From positions 3,472,001 through 3,536,000 of the forward strand of contig CM065183.1 of the NCBI GenBank assembly GCA_033026295.1: a stretch of DNA of 64,000 bases. The letters run 5' to 3'. Numbering within the stretch: the first letter of the stretch is position 1; every line of letters starts with the position of its first letter. This document shows positions 25,328-37,105 of this stretch, piece after piece. The stretch is from Channa striata. Its lineage: Eukaryota; Chordata; Actinopteri; Anabantiformes; Channidae. A program made the position numbers and the translations under genes. The notes under the pieces were generated by a model that searched no databases, was not told the DNA's origin, and was given only the letters and a program-made list of their open reading frames with translations.

Positions 25328-25558
25328 AGTCCTGGTCTAGATGTTGATGAAAATGGTACGTTGGACCTGAGTATGAGCAAGCGTCTGTGCAGCGGCAGTG
25401 GAGGGGACTCGGTGCTCACTCCTCTAGAGCCCATGTCCCCCCAGAGGCAAGCCGCCCTGCTGGGCTCCCGCTGCTACGGCATGGGGGACGCCGCCGACTG
25501 TTGGGACCTACCGGTAGACTACACCAAGATCAAACACATAGACGAGGACGAGAAAGAG
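25328..25558 (+). CDS. myt1l: myt1l exon: DENGTLDLSM region
   Basis: The exon is 231 nt, phase 0 to 0. It reads SPGLDVDENGTLDLSMSKRL, then SVLTPLEPMSPQRQAALLGS, RCYGMGDAADCWDLPVDYTK and IKHIDEDEKE. The VDENGTLDLSM motif is shared by the whole MYT1 family; LTPLEPMSPQ and CWDLPVDYTK are MYT1L-specific and help rule out MYT1 and ST18. Acceptor ACCCTGCAG, donor AAAGAG|GTAAAG. Confidence 0.96.
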
Positions 25559-27616
25559 GTAAAGGGGAAACTAACAAGGACAATGTTAAAAAGTCACTTC
25601 ACCACTAATATGTGGTTGTAGCCATGTGAATTGAAATTATGCTACGCATACGTTTTATTTGTATATTTGAAATATAGCCAGCGCTGCCTGTAAAATGTTG
25701 GTTGTCTCATGAAGACAAACATTTATTTTGGAACAGCTAAAACCATAAGGTCATTCCCGTCTCCCCCTGCTTCAAATTGTGCCAGCACAAATTAAGTGTC
25801 CTTTGAGATGCCCGTGACAGTGTCAGCATTAAGCTATAAATTATGATGAGTGATAAAGAGAAGAATAAAATTGTTATGATGATGATAACCATAAAACAGT
25901 AGCTCATGAGAGTTTGTGGTTTTTAAATCTGATAGACTGCACAGTTGGCATGCGTCACTTACACTATCTGTTCCATGTGTCTCAGCCCAAATTATCTCCC
26001 TCCAAGCCACTGATTCAACACAGTGTCTCCAAGACAAACATTTGCATTGCCGTCTGATTGTCTTCAAGGTTTCTTACCTCCCTCACTGACTCACTGTTAT
26101 ATTTGGAATGATTAGAAAGTCATATTAGAGATTTTTGAGGGAAACCTAATGAATCTGCATGTTAATTGATGTCAGCATTGCCATGCACGGAGGTATCTGC
26201 TGTTTGTATCATGCTCCCTGCATGCTGGCTTTCTGTTTTTACATTTTGCTCTTCTCCAAAATGAATTATGCAAAGTAGCACCTTGGGAGGGAATCGGAAT
26301 GGCTCATCTCATCAAAGAACTGCTGGAAATCAATGCAGGACTGCTGGGTGTGCTTGTTGGTGTGTGGATGCGCACACATGTACACACATGTGCCTCTGTA
26401 GTGTGTGCGGAAGATGTGAATATTCATATTTGAGTGTCTGTATCCGTGTCTCTTTGGGAGTGTGTCTGCTTGTGTGTGAGCTCCATCCCTAGCCTACTTT
26501 CTGCTCTGCATCTCTGTATGTATGCATGTGTCATTCTCCTTCCTGTCTGCCTCCCAGCCTGCACTCCCCTTAATTGGAGGAGCTCGCTGGTTGACCCAGC
26601 ATCACACACTCCGAGGCAGCTTGAGCGCTGGATAATTTGGGCTGTATCTGGACCTGTCTCTTTACGAGCATTACTGTACGTACACTGCATGCATGGAAGA
26701 AAGGAAAGAGGATTTGCATCGGTAGCCGTCATGCCCTGGCTGCAAACACTGCAGACAAAGCAAAGCCCCACGGTAACGCCACTGCCAGCATCGCTCCAAC
26801 GCTGCACCACATTGCCATCTAGTGACTGACTGATCCATAACAAGAACGCGCACGGCCACCCGACGCTGGGAACTCACACGCGCACACCACCTATTAACAT
26901 TAACCATCTCAATCCTCAAATCACCATTTGAAGTTGTGTGATCTGGCCAAAATGTCTCCACAACAGAGGTTTTTAAGACAGGAAGACACAAAAACACGTT
27001 TCCATCACTTCAGAGAGAAATACATGGACTTAACGTAATCTGAACTATAACCAGCACTGGCCTAAACCTTACACTAACCTCGGCCTCACCTTAAACCAGG
27101 TCTTCTTCTAATTTCACATGAGGATTTACCTCGTGTGGACTAATAGGGAAACGAGTCCCCACAATGCAACAGTGTGAACAGATTTATGTCCCTGCAACAG
27201 GGAACACTCTTTGAACGTGAATATACCTATTAGTGAGCCCGAGAACAGACAATAGCGACGCACACATACTGTTCTTTTGGCACTGAGTTGTTCTTTGCTC
27301 TCAGGAAGTCAGTTTCCCAGCCTGACGGGTGACTGACTCTGTAGCATTTTAGTCTCATTGGGTTTAGGTTTCAAAATGAGAAGGGGGGAGCTGTGTTGAG
27401 TGGTTATGAAGTTTATTAGAAAGTCTGAAATATGCATCATTGAATATGTCCAAAGTCCATTCAGATTTTTAAAACATACCCAGCCGAGCGTGATTTTTCT
27501 GATCGTGTGTAATGTTGGAGTGACAAACAGAAACTCTCCTTTCTCCTTCCCTCCCCGTCGTTCTACACCCTTTTATTTATTCCTCCTTTCTTCCCTCTGT
27601 TTCCACTCATCCACAG
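25559..27616 (+). other. myt1l intron
   Basis: No exon is recognised. A GT-rich stretch at 26,340-26,530 is low-complexity. The acceptor is CTCATCCACAG. Confidence 0.75.
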
Positions 27617-27738
27617 CCGGATGACCTGGATCCTTTCCACGACCTGCTGGAGGACCGATCCTACACCACAGACGTTACCATGTCCAGCCCCAAGCCCAAG
27701 TACGTCCAGTGCAAGGAGAGCAAGAAGGACCTCATAAC
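27617..27738 (+). CDS. myt1l: myt1l exon: linker before C-terminal fingers
   Basis: The exon is 122 nt, phase 0 in, phase 2 out. It reads PDDLDPFHDLLEDRSYTTDV then TMSSPKPKYVQCKESKKDLI. It corresponds to [20 protein letters not shown] and SPKPKYPQCKESKKDLIT of MYT1L. The final AC is a split Thr codon that can join A of the next exon or T of the exon after, both giving Thr. The finger-4 cassette can therefore be skipped without changing this residue. Donor AAC|GTAAGA. Confidence 0.95.
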
Positions 27739-28224
27739 GTAAGAGCCCCTGCACTGTCTCCGTGTCGCTTCTTTCCACCTGACCCCACGCGCTTTTTCCC
27801 ATCCTCATATTTCTTTCCTGATTTTCCATCCTTCTCTTTGCGGCAGCTCGCCTCAGACAACACCCTCTCTTGCTCTCGCCCTCTTTCCCTCATGCTGTGC
27901 TGCTGGCAGTGGCTTGCTATATGACTTTTATTTAACAGCTTTGTCCATTTGTCCACACTGATGTTAAAGCTGGTAGCTTGGATTGATGCATTCATTGTAG
28001 TTTTGATGCTTTTTCTATGCAAGACAAAACACTAGTTGTCAGTATAAGGTCCAGCTGATCTCAGGAAGCACAATAATAATAACAGACAGTGAAGCTAAAC
28101 TGGAAACAATGAAAACTAACAATGGAAAAAGAAAAACAATCAAACTACCCATTTTTCCTGTAATTTTCACATTTTCTTCTCCTTCCTTTTGGGCTTATAA
28201 ATCTGTCTATTTTTCCGGTGGCAG
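27739..28224 (+). other. myt1l intron
   Basis: A 486-bp intron with no other feature. It ends TTTTTCCGGTGGCAG, a fairly weak acceptor because of the GGTGG just before CAG. Confidence 0.75.
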
Positions 28225-28287
28225 ATGTCCCACACCGGGGTGTGATGGAAGTGGTCACTTGACGAGCAATTTCGCCTCACATCGAAG
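28225..28287 (+). CDS. myt1l: myt1l exon: first half of CCHHC finger 4
   Basis: This 63-nt symmetric exon (phase 2 to 2) encodes [20 protein letters not shown], with C, C, H and H ligands intact; the last Cys comes from the next exon (SLSGCPLADKS). The canonical human MYT1L protein, as I recall it, joins DLIT directly to LSGCPLADKS and so lacks this half-finger, counting six fingers, whereas MYT1 has seven. In this fish gene the exon is open, in frame and flanked by GT/AG sites. Acceptor and donor (AAG|GTGTGA) are both below average, which would suit alternative splicing. Whether it is included in mRNA cannot be told from DNA. Confidence 0.85.
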
Positions 28288-29058
28288 GTGTGACTTCCTT
28301 TTCTCCTGGTGGATTCTAAGTCTATTTCTCTTTATTGTTTTCAGCTTACCTCGACTATGCTGTCACAGACCTGTAGGAAGAATGTGACTCTGATTTTTTT
28401 AGACCTTTCACCATTGGCAACTTGACATCCTGAAATAAAAAAGAATAATGAATTAAAGACTTGTTCTGTGCTAATTCTTAAGAAACACACTTGGTTAAAA
28501 GTATTTTTCAAAGGGTTTGTGCAAAGCCTCCTGAGCTGATGTTCTTCAGTCCTCCAGGCCTTTCCCACAGTGCAGTGCACACTAAGCATTTACCATTCAG
28601 AGCAAGACGGCTGAAGCAGAATTGCTGAGTGTTGCAGTGTGCGATGAGTCTGCAAAGACTGAATGATATCCAGCCGTCTGCAGGCTAACATGGCTCCACA
28701 TACATGAGATTTATCCCGAGCAATTCTCCCGCAAAGTTTCAGACTTTGAAAACAACTCCGTATGGAAATTCACTATTTGATATTCTCTCAGTCCGGTTGG
28801 AATACAGTGCAAAGCAGAAACGTGCACGAAAACAAGTCTTCCTTCTTGTTGCATATGAATATTAATTCTCAGAGGGTTAGCTTGCTCTGATCAACTCCCT
28901 GCACTTGCATCATGGCTTTTTCTGCATTTCCTGGTCAATGTTTTATTTATGCATGTGATTGTATATGTAGATATGAGTGCGGGCTGACAGTCTGTTCTGC
29001 GTTACTGGGGAGTCGTGTCATTTCGGCGAGACTAATGTTCCACTGGTGTATCTTTCAG
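28288..29058 (+). other. myt1l intron
   Basis: No exon or transposon is recognised. The acceptor is GTATCTTTCAG. Confidence 0.75.
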
Positions 29059-29127
29059 TCTCTCAGGTTGTCCTTTAGCCGATAAAAGCATTCGAAGTAT
29101 GCTGGCCAACAACGCACAAGAGCTCAA
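29059..29127 (+). CDS. myt1l: myt1l exon: end of finger 4 and linker
   Basis: The exon is 69 nt, phase 2 to 2. It encodes SLSGCPLADKSIRSMLANNA then QELK, with the last Lys codon split AA|G. It gives the fifth ligand (Cys) of finger 4 and the linker to finger 5. It is nearly identical to MYT1L SLSGCPLADKSIRSMLATSS. Donor AA|GTAAGA. Confidence 0.95.
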
Positions 29128-30466
<1,339 letters not shown>

Positions 30467-30550
30467 TCTCTCAGGGTGTCCGCGGGCCAGGAAAAGTGGG
30501 ATAAAGATCATTCACAGTAAAGAGAACAAGGAGGACCAGGAGCCTATCAG
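30467..30550 (+). CDS. myt1l: myt1l exon: end of finger 5 and linker
   Basis: The exon is 84 nt, phase 2 to 2. It reads [20 protein letters not shown] then NKEDQEPIR, with Arg split AG|G. It completes finger 5 (last Cys) and provides the basic linker, matching [20 protein letters not shown] in human. Donor ATCAG|GTACAA. Confidence 0.95.
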
Positions 30551-32254
30551 GTACAACACAGACACTGATCATCAGTCTTCTGTCTCCCTCTAAAACCCTG
30601 AACTCCTTCCTCCATCTCCCAACACTGCTCACTGTGCACACATTTGCCGTGTGACTTTAATTTTCCTCTTTTAAAACTGTTCAGAGGTGCTGTGTTAATT
30701 GAAAATTGACATGCACAAATTGGCATTCGGCTCCGACGAGAATAATGTGCTGTGAGTGTAAAAGGTTCAACGCAAATCTGGAGGCAATGCAGGAGAAACT
30801 TCCCAAGTGCAAGCTCGTAGCAGTTCAGAGAGGGGAGATTCTGCAGTCTCCTGTGAGCTCGTGCAGACACACACATTAGGAAAGGCAGTGAGAGATTCAT
30901 TGGACTCTGCCTAAATTCCACAATGGGCTTCTCAGGCACCAGCCCTGCAACTGCATTGATTTTTCTGTTGGTGCAGAGCACAAACACCACACTGTGGCCA
31001 TTCTCGATCTTGTCATTCTGTGGGATTTTGGGGACAGGTACCCAAAGATATCCCTGCTAGCACGTTCTACCTACATCGAGGTGTCTCCGTAAAATAATAA
31101 CATTTACAGTTTAGAGATTTGTGAACCCAGTGAAATCTTTTCTTCAGAGACGTGTTATTCGACCAACCAACAGTTTTGAATGTAAAGAATTTAAGTCCAA
31201 TTGTTGGTATTTACATTTTCTACTTTCTGATTAGAAATGATGGCATGATCCTTTTGTCTGTTTAATAATCTTAAGAAAATTGATGTTCATGTCGTGCCAA
31301 ATATTGTCTAGTTTAAAATTTATTTGTTTTAAAATAATAATATTTCCCACAGACGCACATAACAGTGAGAAAAAAATGTCAGTTTACCAAATGTAATTGA
31401 AAACATGGAACATTACATGTAAGTTCAGTGTCCCAATTATTTCCGAACATTTCCTGACCTGTTCTACCACTGCGGTAGGAAACCCGACAATGTGCTGACT
31501 GTGCTCTCCCGGCTGGACATTCAGTTGGACTGAATCTGTTGTACAGCACACGTGTTGGTCTCATCACACATTGCTGGATTTGTTTGCTGCCAGATTGTGT
31601 CATTTTGGATCCCAGGTCACTGATGTGTTGCTGTGAGCAGATATCTGATCCAGGCACCTGAGACATTTATGGCTTGAACAGGCATCCAGAGTTCCTGTCA
31701 GAGGATAAGAGTAGCTGCAGTGAAGAGAAAGGGCAGCGAGCCGCACTTTACAAATCTGTGAAATGCTGACGTGCTTTCATTAGTTTATATCCAGTCGATT
31801 AAGATTTTAACTTTTTTACTGTTGATGCAACAGAAAATCCCTTGAAAATGCAAAAGTTGTTTAAGGAGAAATCATATTAACCATACTGAATTTTTGACAT
31901 TTTATAGACAAAACGAAACCACAAAGGATATTAAAGTCATTGGTAAAAAAATGGTTTCTTGAAAACAAATTTCTATGGAATAGACAGCAGAGGTGACACT
32001 TTTTCAAATTGTTCAGTTAAAACCTTGATTTTTGAGCCATGCTCGTCATCTTAGCGCCTTGTTGTGTTTCTGAATCGCCATCAAATTGAATCATTGAACA
32101 CTACTGGGCTCCAAGCTCTTTTAAAACCTCCACTGTCCCTTAACGCCTTAAAATTTAATTTTTAATGTATAACCTGCGCACAAAAGAATGTGATGTAGAT
32201 TACCACAAGAACAGGGGAAATACGATGATGCCAAAGTTTTTGGGTTTTTTTCCG

Positions 32255-32412
32255 TTTAAGAGAGTTTTTCCTCCCCACCGTCACCTAGGGCTTGCTCAAG
32301 GGGAATTTGTTAGGTTTTCCTACAAATCTGTATAGTCTTGATTTTATTATGTAAAGTGCCTTGAGATGACTTTGCTATGAATTCAGTCGAATTGAGTTGA
32401 ATTAAATTTGTC
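32255..32412 (+). mobile_element. retroposon 3'-tail fragment
   Basis: The order GAGAGTTTTTCCTCCCCACC, GGGCTTGCTCAAGGGGAATT, TGTAAAGTGCCTTGAGATGA and GAATTGAGTTGAATTAAATT is the classic 3' end of a very common teleost non-LTR/SINE repeat, which ends in TTGAATTGAATTGAA. This copy is diverged. Assignment to a named family needs a repeat library. Confidence 0.75.
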
Positions 32413-32611
32413 AGGGAGCTGCTATTATTATGTGTAAACGCCAAGGTAGACCATCAAACAACGTGCTCCAAAGGGTAAAAGAAACATTTTATAAATATTT
32501 ATTACAAGACACAAGTTTATTAGTATTGATTAATCCGTATCATGTAAAGCTGCTGGGGCAGTAATATCTGGAATTTGCACACTTTGCAGGAAATATGTCG
32601 AGAAACATAAT

Positions 32612-32803
32612 GTTTTTTAAAAACATTGTTATGTGCCATTAATAGAGTTGAGGAAGGACTGTGCTGGGAGTTTTGGTTTCAGAAACATAATGATTAAAAA
32701 GCAAATCCATATTCACTAAGAGTTTTTTAAAAACATTGTTATGATTCCACCATAATATAATAAAAGAGTTGAGGAAGGACTAATCCATTTGCTGGGAGTT
32801 TTG
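32612..32803. repeat. two-copy direct duplication, spacing about 110 bp
   Basis: Both copies run TTTTTTAAAAACATTGTTATG, then GAGTTGAGGAAGGACT, then GCTGGGAGTTTTG. Copy 1 is 32,612-32,676; copy 2 is 32,722-32,803 and carries small insertions. Confidence 0.8.
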
Positions 32804-33100
32804 CCTCATTGTTTAGCAGATTGTCTTGGGACAGCTTTAAAATGATGTTTTGTTTATTCACGAACGAGATAGAGGCAAAGAGAAAAATGAAATCCGCTGA
32901 TATCCTATGGTGTGTTTTGTATTCACAAAGTGAAAACAAAATACTGGTGTGTAGCAGAGAGCCACAAGCCGAGACTCAGCAGGTCACTCTTTGAAAGGAA
33001 AAGGAAATCTGATGGCTGTGGTTGAACGCAAAGATATATGAGTCGAACTGAGTGGAGTAAGTCATCTGTGAGAGCATTTCACCCTCTGACCCCCACCCAG

Positions 33101-33322
33101 GTGTCCAGTCCCAGGTTGTGATGGCCAGGGACATGTGACAGGAAAGTATGCCTCCCACAGAAGTGCATCAGGATGCCCCATAGCAGCCAAGAGACAAAAG
33201 GACGGCTATCTAAATGGCATTCAGTTCACGTGGAAGTCTGGCAAGACAGAGGGCATGTCCTGCCCGACGCCAGGCTGCGACGGCTCGGGTCACGTCAGCG
33301 GCAGCTTCCTGACACATCGGAG
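33101..33322 (+). CDS. myt1l: myt1l exon: finger 6 and first half of finger 7
   Basis: The exon is 222 nt, phase 2 to 2. It encodes CPVPGCDGQGHVTGKYASHR then SASGCPIAAKRQKDGYLNGI (complete finger 6, not interrupted), QFTWKSGKTEGMS, and [20 protein letters not shown] (finger 7 up to the second His). All ligands are present. It matches MYT1L closely, including KRQKDGYLNG. Acceptor ACCCAG, donor CGGAG|GTGGGT. Confidence 0.97.
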
Positions 33323-34249
33323 GTGGGTGCAGCGAACGTAAACCTTCATGAACAACTGGAGCAATGTCTTACTTTTAATGGCGCCCTGCAGGGTTTTGTT
33401 CGAATTATTAGCAAATCATAATCCAATCGTGTTAGGACAAATTACCTGTCCAAGAGTAAACAGACAAATTCTGCATCTCGGGAATGACGATAAGGATTTT
33501 CACTCCCCTTGGCTTTGTACGATCTTCCATTTCTCCAAATCATTAGTTATCAAACTTCTCACAATATTGATTCAGCTTCTTTCTAATTTTTCCATCCTCC
33601 AAGCAGTCCTATAGTGTTCCCAAATTACAAGGGGACTTGCAATTTTCCAAGTTTTTGTCTGTTCTGGGCTATTGTAAAAACATGGAGACACAACATGACA
33701 GCCTCGTAAAAGGAGACCTGCTCTCTCTGTAGATGAGAAAACACAACTGTTCTTATTTTCAGGTGATTACACTCAAATGACAATGTACTTTAAAAAATAA
33801 ACTATATACAAAGGTATTAATTATGATTATTATTATTAAGAGTCTAGATATTTAAGAGAAGAGAAGAACAGAGATTGATGGACGCCGTTTATGTGCATAT
33901 CTTTAAAGGGACAGTCCGTTGATTTTACACAGATCTGCTTCAGAGGTGTCAGGGAGTGAGTCCTGCTCTGCCTGTGACGGCTGTACGTTTCTTAGGTTCC
34001 ATAAAACTCTCTCTGTCAAAAAATATGCTCATTGTTGTTGCAGTGTTTTTGGAGGCGACCTAAATAACGAATCATAAACCTTCTTTAAACGTAAGTCACT
34101 GGGTTGCCCGTTGAGACTCACACTGCTTGAATACTTCATCTGTACATCCTTTCACAGTATACGAAACCCAGCAGACTATAAGCCATGCTGGATTATTGTG
34201 TCTGTGGAATATAGTCAAATAATGCTTTGTTGCTTGTTGCTGTCTCCAG
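33323..34249 (+). other. myt1l intron
   Basis: An AT-rich intron with no exon or clear transposon. The acceptor is TTGCTGTCTCCAG. Confidence 0.75.
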
Positions 34250-34344
34250 TCTGTCAGGTTGTCCACGTGCCACCTCTGCCATGAGGAAAGCCAGGCTCTC
34301 CGGAGTGGAAATGCTAACAATAAAGCAGCAGCGTACCAGCAATG
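34250..34344 (+). CDS. myt1l: myt1l exon: end of finger 7 and linker
   Basis: The exon is 95 nt. It reads [20 protein letters not shown] then EMLTIKQQRTSN with one base left over. It supplies the last Cys of finger 7 and the lead-in to the coiled coil, like human [20 protein letters not shown]. Donor AATG|GTAACT. A GT repeat starts 109 bases downstream of this donor. Confidence 0.95.
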
Positions 34345-34450
34345 GTAACTACAACCAGCGCTCACTCAACCAAAACGGCCAATCAGACTCGTGGATGGAT
34401 GATTTTTCTGAACACGGTTCCAATTTCACATAATATAAGGAATCAGGAGG

Positions 34451-34508
<58 letters not shown>

Positions 34509-34972
34509 CAAACAGCATCTGAGTAAAGATGTAAATGGGAAATAAACTGCCATTCAGGAGCAGGGCGAATAATAAGAAGAGTGGTTCAAATCTGGAGAAA
34601 CAGAGCTGGGCTTACACGGCAGTAATCAGACATGGAATATGTGAGCTAGCTCTTGGTTATATGCCCCATCTGTTTTCTTAACACATTACCCTAATCACAG
34701 TAAATTTCAACGCAAAAAGGTGATGTGACAAGATCATAATATAATTTGTCTGTGATGATCTGATTCCTAATCACCTAAAATGACCTGCTTCGCTTTGGTT
34801 GTAGAGAAGGACGCAGTGACACGCATGTCCAGCAGAGCCACCGAGTCCTTTTTTTTTTTTTTTTTTTTTTGTCATTTTTAATTACTGCAGTACAACTATA
34901 AAAGCTGTTGAGCTCATTTATGATGAGCACTGAGGTCTGGGTGCAAGTGGTAACGCTGCTCTCCGTCTGCAG
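34345..34972 (+). other. myt1l intron with GT repeat and T run
   Basis: It holds a GT microsatellite (34,453-34,507) and a T22 run (34,849-34,870). No exon is recognised. The acceptor is CTCCGTCTGCAG. Confidence 0.8.
34453..34507. repeat. (GT)n microsatellite
   Basis: About 55 bases of uninterrupted GT, the longest dinucleotide run in the window. Confidence 0.93.
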
Positions 34973-35076
34973 GCCTAGAGCACGAGGAGGAGATCAAACA
35001 GCTGGATGAGGAAATCAAAGATTTAAGTGAATCTAATTCACAAGTGGAAGCAGACATGATCAAGCTTAGAACACAG
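34973..35076 (+). CDS. myt1l: myt1l exon: C-terminal coiled coil, part 1
   Basis: The exon is 104 nt, phase 1 in, phase 0 out. It reads [20 protein letters not shown] then SNSQVEADMIKLRTQ. The heptad-like spacing of I/L with charged residues makes a coiled coil, as in MYT1L [20 protein letters not shown]. The EHE at the start replaces human ENDE. Donor ACACAG|GTACGT. Confidence 0.96.
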
Positions 35077-35182
35077 GTACGTCACTTCCTTTCTGCCGCG
35101 TCCGTCCGTTGGCCTGGTGTTTGACCCGGCGCGTCGCGTAGCTGCACTCTAACATCCTGTCATCCGCCCGTCTTCTCCCCAG

Positions 35183-35326
35183 ATTACGACAATGGAGTCC
35201 AACCTGAAGTCCATAGAGGAGGAAAACAAGGTGATTGAACAGCAAAATGAATCTCTCCTGCATGAGCTGGCCAACCTCAGCCAGTCACTGATTAACAGTT
35301 TAGCTAATGTCCAGCTCCCTCATATG
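35183..35326 (+). CDS. myt1l: myt1l exon: C-terminal coiled coil, part 2
   Basis: The exon is 144 nt, phase 0 to 0. It reads ITTMESNLKSIEEENKVIEQ, QNESLLHELANLSQSLINSL and ANVQLPHM. It follows a 106-bp intron (35,077-35,182). Near-identity to human MYT1L is evident. The last codon, ATG (Met of LPHM), is followed by GTAAGG; the last coding exon continues with EPISEQNF as in the human protein. Confidence 0.97.
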
Positions 35327-36964
35327 GTAAGGGCCACCAGGAACGGCAAGCCAGCAAGTTGCAGAATGTAACAATCCATAGCATATAGCAGCTTCTTCGT
35401 TTATTTGTGTACCTAACCACGGCATACTGTGCATGCTTAGTCTAAAATGTGGAGCATTGCTTGTCTTTCCAAACAGCGAGGGGGAGTTGTGATTGAGCGT
35501 TGATTGATTGGGCATGTAGTTTCTCACAGTGGTAGCAACTCCAAGAGCTGCAATTACTGCTGCATTCCACTGTTCAGGTTAAACAAAAGTGTGTGCCGTG
35601 TACATTGAGGTTTTGTCTGTGCTTTCAGAGAGGTATGATCATCCCAGCCTTTATTGTAAAGTGCCTTGCAGCATGGAACTCTCATTGTCTGTTTATTTCT
35701 GACGTTTTTTTAGGGAATGTTTTTTGTAGAATTGTTACTAACAAAATGTCCACGTGCTTCAATCACCTTATTCTGTCGTTTTTCTTCTGCTTCTCGAAGA
35801 TAACAGAATGCATTCTATTCGGAGAGGCTCATAATAATCGCGCACGTTTTGTTCTTTTTTTACACTTCACAATGGCGTTCTCTCATGATGGATTGGTTAC
35901 CATTAATTGATAAAACAGTGAACTAATCTTGCCTTAAACATACTCCCTAAGTGGCAGGCCATTTTCTTACCATATCTTCCTTTTATATTTCAGCAGTTCA
36001 GATAAAAGTTCATGACAGTGGAGGAAAATGAATGTAGGCATTTGAATTTTACCTGCTCTGAGTTTAACTTTAAAAGAAATCCCCATACAGACACTAAAAC
36101 TGAATTAAAAGTGAATTGCCTCCAATCATGAGTAAGGTCCAGCAGGCTGTGACCTGGGTTAGCTTATTCTTCTATGCCAAAAAAACCATTAGAAACACAT
36201 CAGCCGGACATACCACCTCCACTGGCCAATATGTTTCTTCATTCTAAACATTAAAAACATGGCTGAGGATTTTTTTTTCCCTCAGTGACCATTATTCCAC
36301 CACAGATCTTCTGCGTGTGCAGTTGACTCTTGCTTTTTTTCAGACTGTCAAAGTTACGGTTATTCGGATGTCGAGGTGTGTGTCTGGCTAATGTGTGTCT
36401 TTGTGTCTGTGTGTGTTGGCCAGAAAACAATCGTGAGTCTTGTACGTCGTCACCTACGTCGGTTTTTTGACTTGTTCAGTTCCCTTGTATTCTGTATGTG
36501 ACTGTATGTCAGACACTGCCACCTGGTATGTACATGACAATAAAACGTTTATTTCTCACAGCGAGCTGAAAAGATCGTGTACCTTCTTTTCTTTGCGTAG
36601 AAACCGCTGACACACAAAGAACCTCCTCTAAGGAATAACAGCTGCTTACAAATGCACCAGCAAGTAAGTCGGTGACTTGTATTATTCATCCTGCTTTGTT
36701 CATGTACAGTATCTCAGTGTTGTTTTTATTTTTTGGTTGCAAAAAATTTTTCCCATCCACATTGAAAATTAATTTGCACAGAACTTCAGAAGTGGCAACA
36801 CCCATAGATGCCTGATAAATAATTTAATATTTCTACCAGCCTGTTTGAACTATCAAATAAAAGATGCATTGCCATAAAACAATCTTTAAAAAGAAATGTT
36901 AAAAAAAAAACCTTCCATCATATGTTCTTTAATAATTGTTTCCACGTTGTGTCCCATTGTACAG
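35327..36964 (+). other. myt1l intron region, with candidate cassette inside
   Basis: The region separates two exons that join in frame in human MYT1L. It contains the 63-nt cassette candidate (36,601-36,663) and a weaker 9-nt microexon candidate (36,424-36,432). An AATAAA at about 36,540 lies inside it and could in principle serve intronic polyadenylation, but nothing else supports that. Confidence 0.6.
36601..36663 (+). CDS. myt1l: candidate optional 63-nt cassette exon of myt1l
   Basis: A strong acceptor (CTTCTTTTCTTTGCGTAG) and an ideal donor (CAA|GTAAGT) enclose exactly 21 open codons, reading KPLTHKEPPLRNNSCLQMHQ plus Q. Phase 0 on both sides matches the flanking exons (LPHM| and |EPISEQNF), so inclusion would insert 21 residues after the coiled coil without disrupting the frame. 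I know no such segment in the canonical MYT1, MYT1L or ST18 proteins. It could be a fish- or isoform-specific exon or a chance decoy; RNA evidence would decide. Confidence 0.5.
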
Positions 36965-37105
36965 GAGCCAATAAGTGAGCAGAACTTTGACGCCTACGTG
37001 ACCACTCTAACGGACATGTACGCAAACCAAGACCAGTACCAGAGTCCAGAAAACAAAGCCCTGTTGGAAAACATCAAGCAAGCGGTTCAAGGGATCCAAG
37101 TGTAA
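36965..37105 (+). CDS. myt1l: myt1l last coding exon
   Basis: The exon is 141 nt including the TAA stop at 37,103-37,105. It reads EPISEQNFDAYVTTLTDMYA, NQDQYQSPENKALLENIKQA and VQGIQV. The ending is the family signature (human ends QAVRGIQV). The acceptor is CCCATTGTACAG. It starts at GAG after the AG at 36,963-36,964; upstream open sequence is intron. Confidence 0.97.
   Translation, partial: EPISEQNFDAYVTTLTDMYANQDQYQSPENKALLENIKQAVQGIQV

Larger units (their letters stand above)
30551..33100 (+). other. myt1l intron
   Basis: No exon is recognised. It has a LINE/SINE-type 3' tail (32,255-32,412) and two diverged copies of a roughly 70-80-bp unit (32,612-32,676 and 32,722-32,803). The acceptor is CCCCCACCCAG. 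Confidence 0.7.

Noticed and set aside
36539..36545. AATAAA inside the last myt1l introns as an intronic polyadenylation site
   Set aside because: A hexamer alone is common in AT-rich DNA. No other support was seen.
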